Of a stretch of 64,000 nucleotides of DNA, positions 62,813 to 64,000 are shown in pieces. Each line of letters opens with the position of its first letter. The stretch's first letter is position 1. Below the pieces are notes generated by a model. The model saw only the letters and a list, made by a program, of their open reading frames with translations, did no database searches and was not told where the DNA came from. This DNA comes from Armatimonadetes bacterium DC (GTDB lineage: Bacteria; Armatimonadota; Fimbriimonadia; Fimbriimonadales; GBS-DC). The position numbers and the translations under genes were made by a program. The stretch covers positions 1 to 64,000 of the forward strand of contig LDYB01000016.1 of NCBI GenBank assembly GCA_001442985.1. Direction: 5' to 3'.

Positions 62813-63739
62813 TTACAGGATACCTGAAGCCACCAGCTGCGCTACTTGCAGGTCGGCGTTTTGCAGGGCGTCCCGAAGCGCCTGTATTGCGTCTTCTGCC
62901 AGAATCACGCCAATCAGCTCGGTGCTGTGAATTTGTGTTCCCAGCGATTCTGCCTGTGCCTGCACATAGCGTAGCACGCGCACGAGGCTTGTGCCCGTTT
63001 CGCCGGGAGCAAGTGTTCGGGCAGTGCGTGTGAGATTGAGCGAGACCTGCACCAGCTGGCGCGTGGGGAGCCACAGCCCCAGCGCCCGTACGCCGAACAG
63101 GTCGGGGTTGTGGTCGCGTTCCTCGCGGATTCGTCGGGCAATCGCTTTCGCGAGGTTCACATCTTGCGTTGCGAGGTTCACATTGAACGCAATCAGCGGG
63201 TCGCGCACGCCCATGACGGTCGCGCCAGCAGTGGGATGGAGTTGCGCGGGTCCGTAGTCGGGGCGGCGGACGCCTTCCAGCGGGCGCCCCACCCACCCCT
63301 CGAACTGCCCCCTGCGCAGAGTAGGCAAATCGCGGATACGCCCCTCGCCTGCGGAATATTCGTACATATACACAGGGACGCCCAATCGCCGCGCAAACGC
63401 CCGCGCTACCTGATGGGAAAACGCAACTGCCTGCTCCAGAGTCAGCCCCGAAAGGGGCACAAAGGGCACCACATCCACCGCGCCGATTCGCGGGTGGACC
63501 CCCTGATGCACGCGCAGGTCAATCCGCGCTATTGCTTCCGCGCCTGCCCGAAGCACTGCGCGTTTCACCTGCGCGGGCGTGCCTGAAAACGCCAGCACCA
63601 TCCGATGATGGTCGTAATCCCACGAGAGGTGATGGATGAGGACGCCTGCCTCGCGCACTGCGTCCGCAATCGCCTGAATCGTCTCTGGGTTACGTCCCTC
63701 CGAAAAGTTGGGCACACACAGCACTCGCGCTGAACGCAT
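62813..63739 (-). CDS. ftcD: Glutamate formimidoyltransferase
   Basis: This 308-residue enzyme transfers the formimino group of formiminoglutamate to tetrahydrofolate in histidine breakdown. Features are VPNFSEGRN, YDHHRMVLAFSG, HPRIGAVDVVPFVP with the catalytic His, GPAQLHPTAGATVMGVRDPLIAFNVNL, and the C-terminal domain to SGIL. The cyclodeaminase half found in mammals is absent. Histidine-degradation genes hutHUI are not in the window. The upstream leader is about 220 nt. No SD is visible at the ATG. Confidence 0.93.
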   Translation of the reverse strand: MRSARVLCVPNFSEGRNPETIQAIADAVREAGVLIHHLSWDYDHHRMVLAFSGTPAQVKRAVLRAGAEAIARIDLRVHQGVHPRIGAVDVVPFVPLSGLTLEQAVAFSHQVARAFARRLGVPVYMYEYSAGEGRIRDLPTLRRGQFEGWVGRPLEGVRRPDYGPAQLHPTAGATVMGVRDPLIAFNVNLATQDVNLAKAIARRIREERDHNPDLFGVRALGLWLPTRQLVQVSLNLTRTARTLAPGETGTSLVRVLRYVQAQAESLGTQIHSTELIGVILAEDAIQALRDALQNADLQVAQLVASGIL

Positions 63740-63911
63740 CAGGCGAGTTGTTTCGCGAGGGGAGCGGAATTCCTGTTGGCGGTGAAGCGGTTCTCCCCGC
63801 TTCGCAAGGGGAACATGGGTAGGCGCACAAAAGCCCCTGTCTCAGTCCTCTCGCATGCGGGGGAACCGAGACGCCCTCTCAAGCGTCTTTGCGACGGAGG
63901 GGTAGGCAGTA

Positions 63912-63933
63912 GGGGCGCACGGCTGTGCGCCCC
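63912..63933. repeat. Perfect 9-bp inverted repeat with 4-nt loop
   Basis: GGGGCGCAC (63912-63920), loop GGCT, GTGCGCCCC (63925-63933). On the minus strand it lies in the ftcD leader, preceded by TTTTT. On the plus strand it is followed by AAAAA, so it is not an intrinsic terminator on either strand. It resembles palindromic intergenic repeats. Confidence 0.5.
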
Positions 63934-63964
63934 AAAAACGCCACGCCTCCCAACCCCTTTGGAA

Positions 63965-63991
63965 AGAATATCAGCAAGTCTGCGCTGTCAA
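63965..63991 (-). promoter_or_regulatory. Possible promoter of ftcD
   Basis: TTGACA (63991..63986) and TATTCT (63970..63965) with a short 15-nt spacer on the minus strand. If used, it gives a leader of about 220 nt containing the inverted repeats. Confidence 0.35.
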
Positions 63992-64000
63992 CCCTGCCGT

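Larger units (their letters stand above)
63740..64000. other. Intergenic region upstream of ftcD with inverted repeats
   Basis: This 261-nt region has no gene. On the minus strand it shows a possible promoter (TTGACA at 63991..63986, 15-nt spacer, TATTCT at 63970..63965). A structured leader follows: a perfect hairpin at 63912-63933, GACGC/GCGTC arms around 63870-63890, two related units of the form TTCCCC-GCGA/GCAT-GG around 63785-63865, and the shared 9-mer at 63833-63841. Confidence 0.5.

Noticed and set aside
63912-63933. Perfect hairpin as an intrinsic terminator
   Set aside because: Neither strand has a U-tract after the stem; it is followed by A's on the plus strand.

Overview
The window is a compact piece of bacterial chromosome with no rRNA, tRNA, CRISPR array or insertion sequence that I can see. 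It is GC-rich, and genes mostly abut or overlap. It carries fragments of flagellar (flhA, fliI, fliJ) and type IV pilus (pilM) systems, central metabolism, several secreted glycoside hydrolases, and conserved gene pairs detached from their usual partners (rpsP-khpA-rimM without trmD, ybaB-recR without dnaX, pstB without pstSCA). This scattered layout, the thermophile-like proteins and the sugar-polymer degradation suggest a thermophilic member of a deep-branching phylum such as Armatimonadota. That placement is an inference; no marker gene in the window proves it.

Layout. 1-1.9 kb: a secreted protein cut by the left edge, folP and a TPR protein. 2-4.1 kb: a membrane GAF-GAF-GGDEF regulator. 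4.2-11.7 kb: a GmrSD-type nuclease, panC, an aldo-keto reductase, xylose isomerase and a two-gene restriction-modification pair. 11.7-17.4 kb: rpsP-khpA-rimM, fliI-fliJ-lytic transglycosylase, a WecG/TagA glycosyltransferase and mgtE. 17.5-25.3 kb: a second methyltransferase pair, a class I amidotransferase, tsaB, pstB, pilM and a large type IIG-like methylase. 25.3-31.8 kb: serA, a lone nucleotidyltransferase, pyk-eno, and the divergent operon mdh-fmdB-cdd-tsaE. 31.8-39.3 kb: a carbohydrate and repair block (GH20, recR, ybaB, a TIM-barrel isomerase, a LamG lipoprotein and a GH-A clan hydrolase). 39.3-43.2 kb: gmk-nlpC/P60-yihY-MFS and a small membrane protein. 43.5-49.7 kb: the tubulin-like operon. 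49.7-63.7 kb: a ThDP decarboxylase, a subtilase, flhA, transketolase, tpiA, metG, a small membrane protein, aroA, a YpdA-like reductase and a formiminotransferase.

The most interesting locus is the three-gene operon at 43.5-49.7 kb. A consensus promoter (TTGACA-18-TATAAT) drives a signal-anchored membrane protein, a 1003-residue tubulin/FtsZ-superfamily protein with recognisable GTP-binding loops, and an overlapping 653-residue coiled-coil protein. The N-terminus of the third protein looks like a tubulin T1 strand-loop that has lost its glycines. The set could be a membrane-linked cytoskeletal or signalling machine.

Two regulatory themes run through the window. About twelve start codons (ATG, GTG and TTG) lie 7-10 nt after a -10-like hexamer with no Shine-Dalgarno sequence, which implies leaderless mRNAs. 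Many -10 hexamers are preceded by GGG (GGGTATAAT, GGGTATACT or GGGTATCCT) and lack a recognisable -35. Four DNA restriction or defence modules are dispersed among the housekeeping genes in the first 25 kb.
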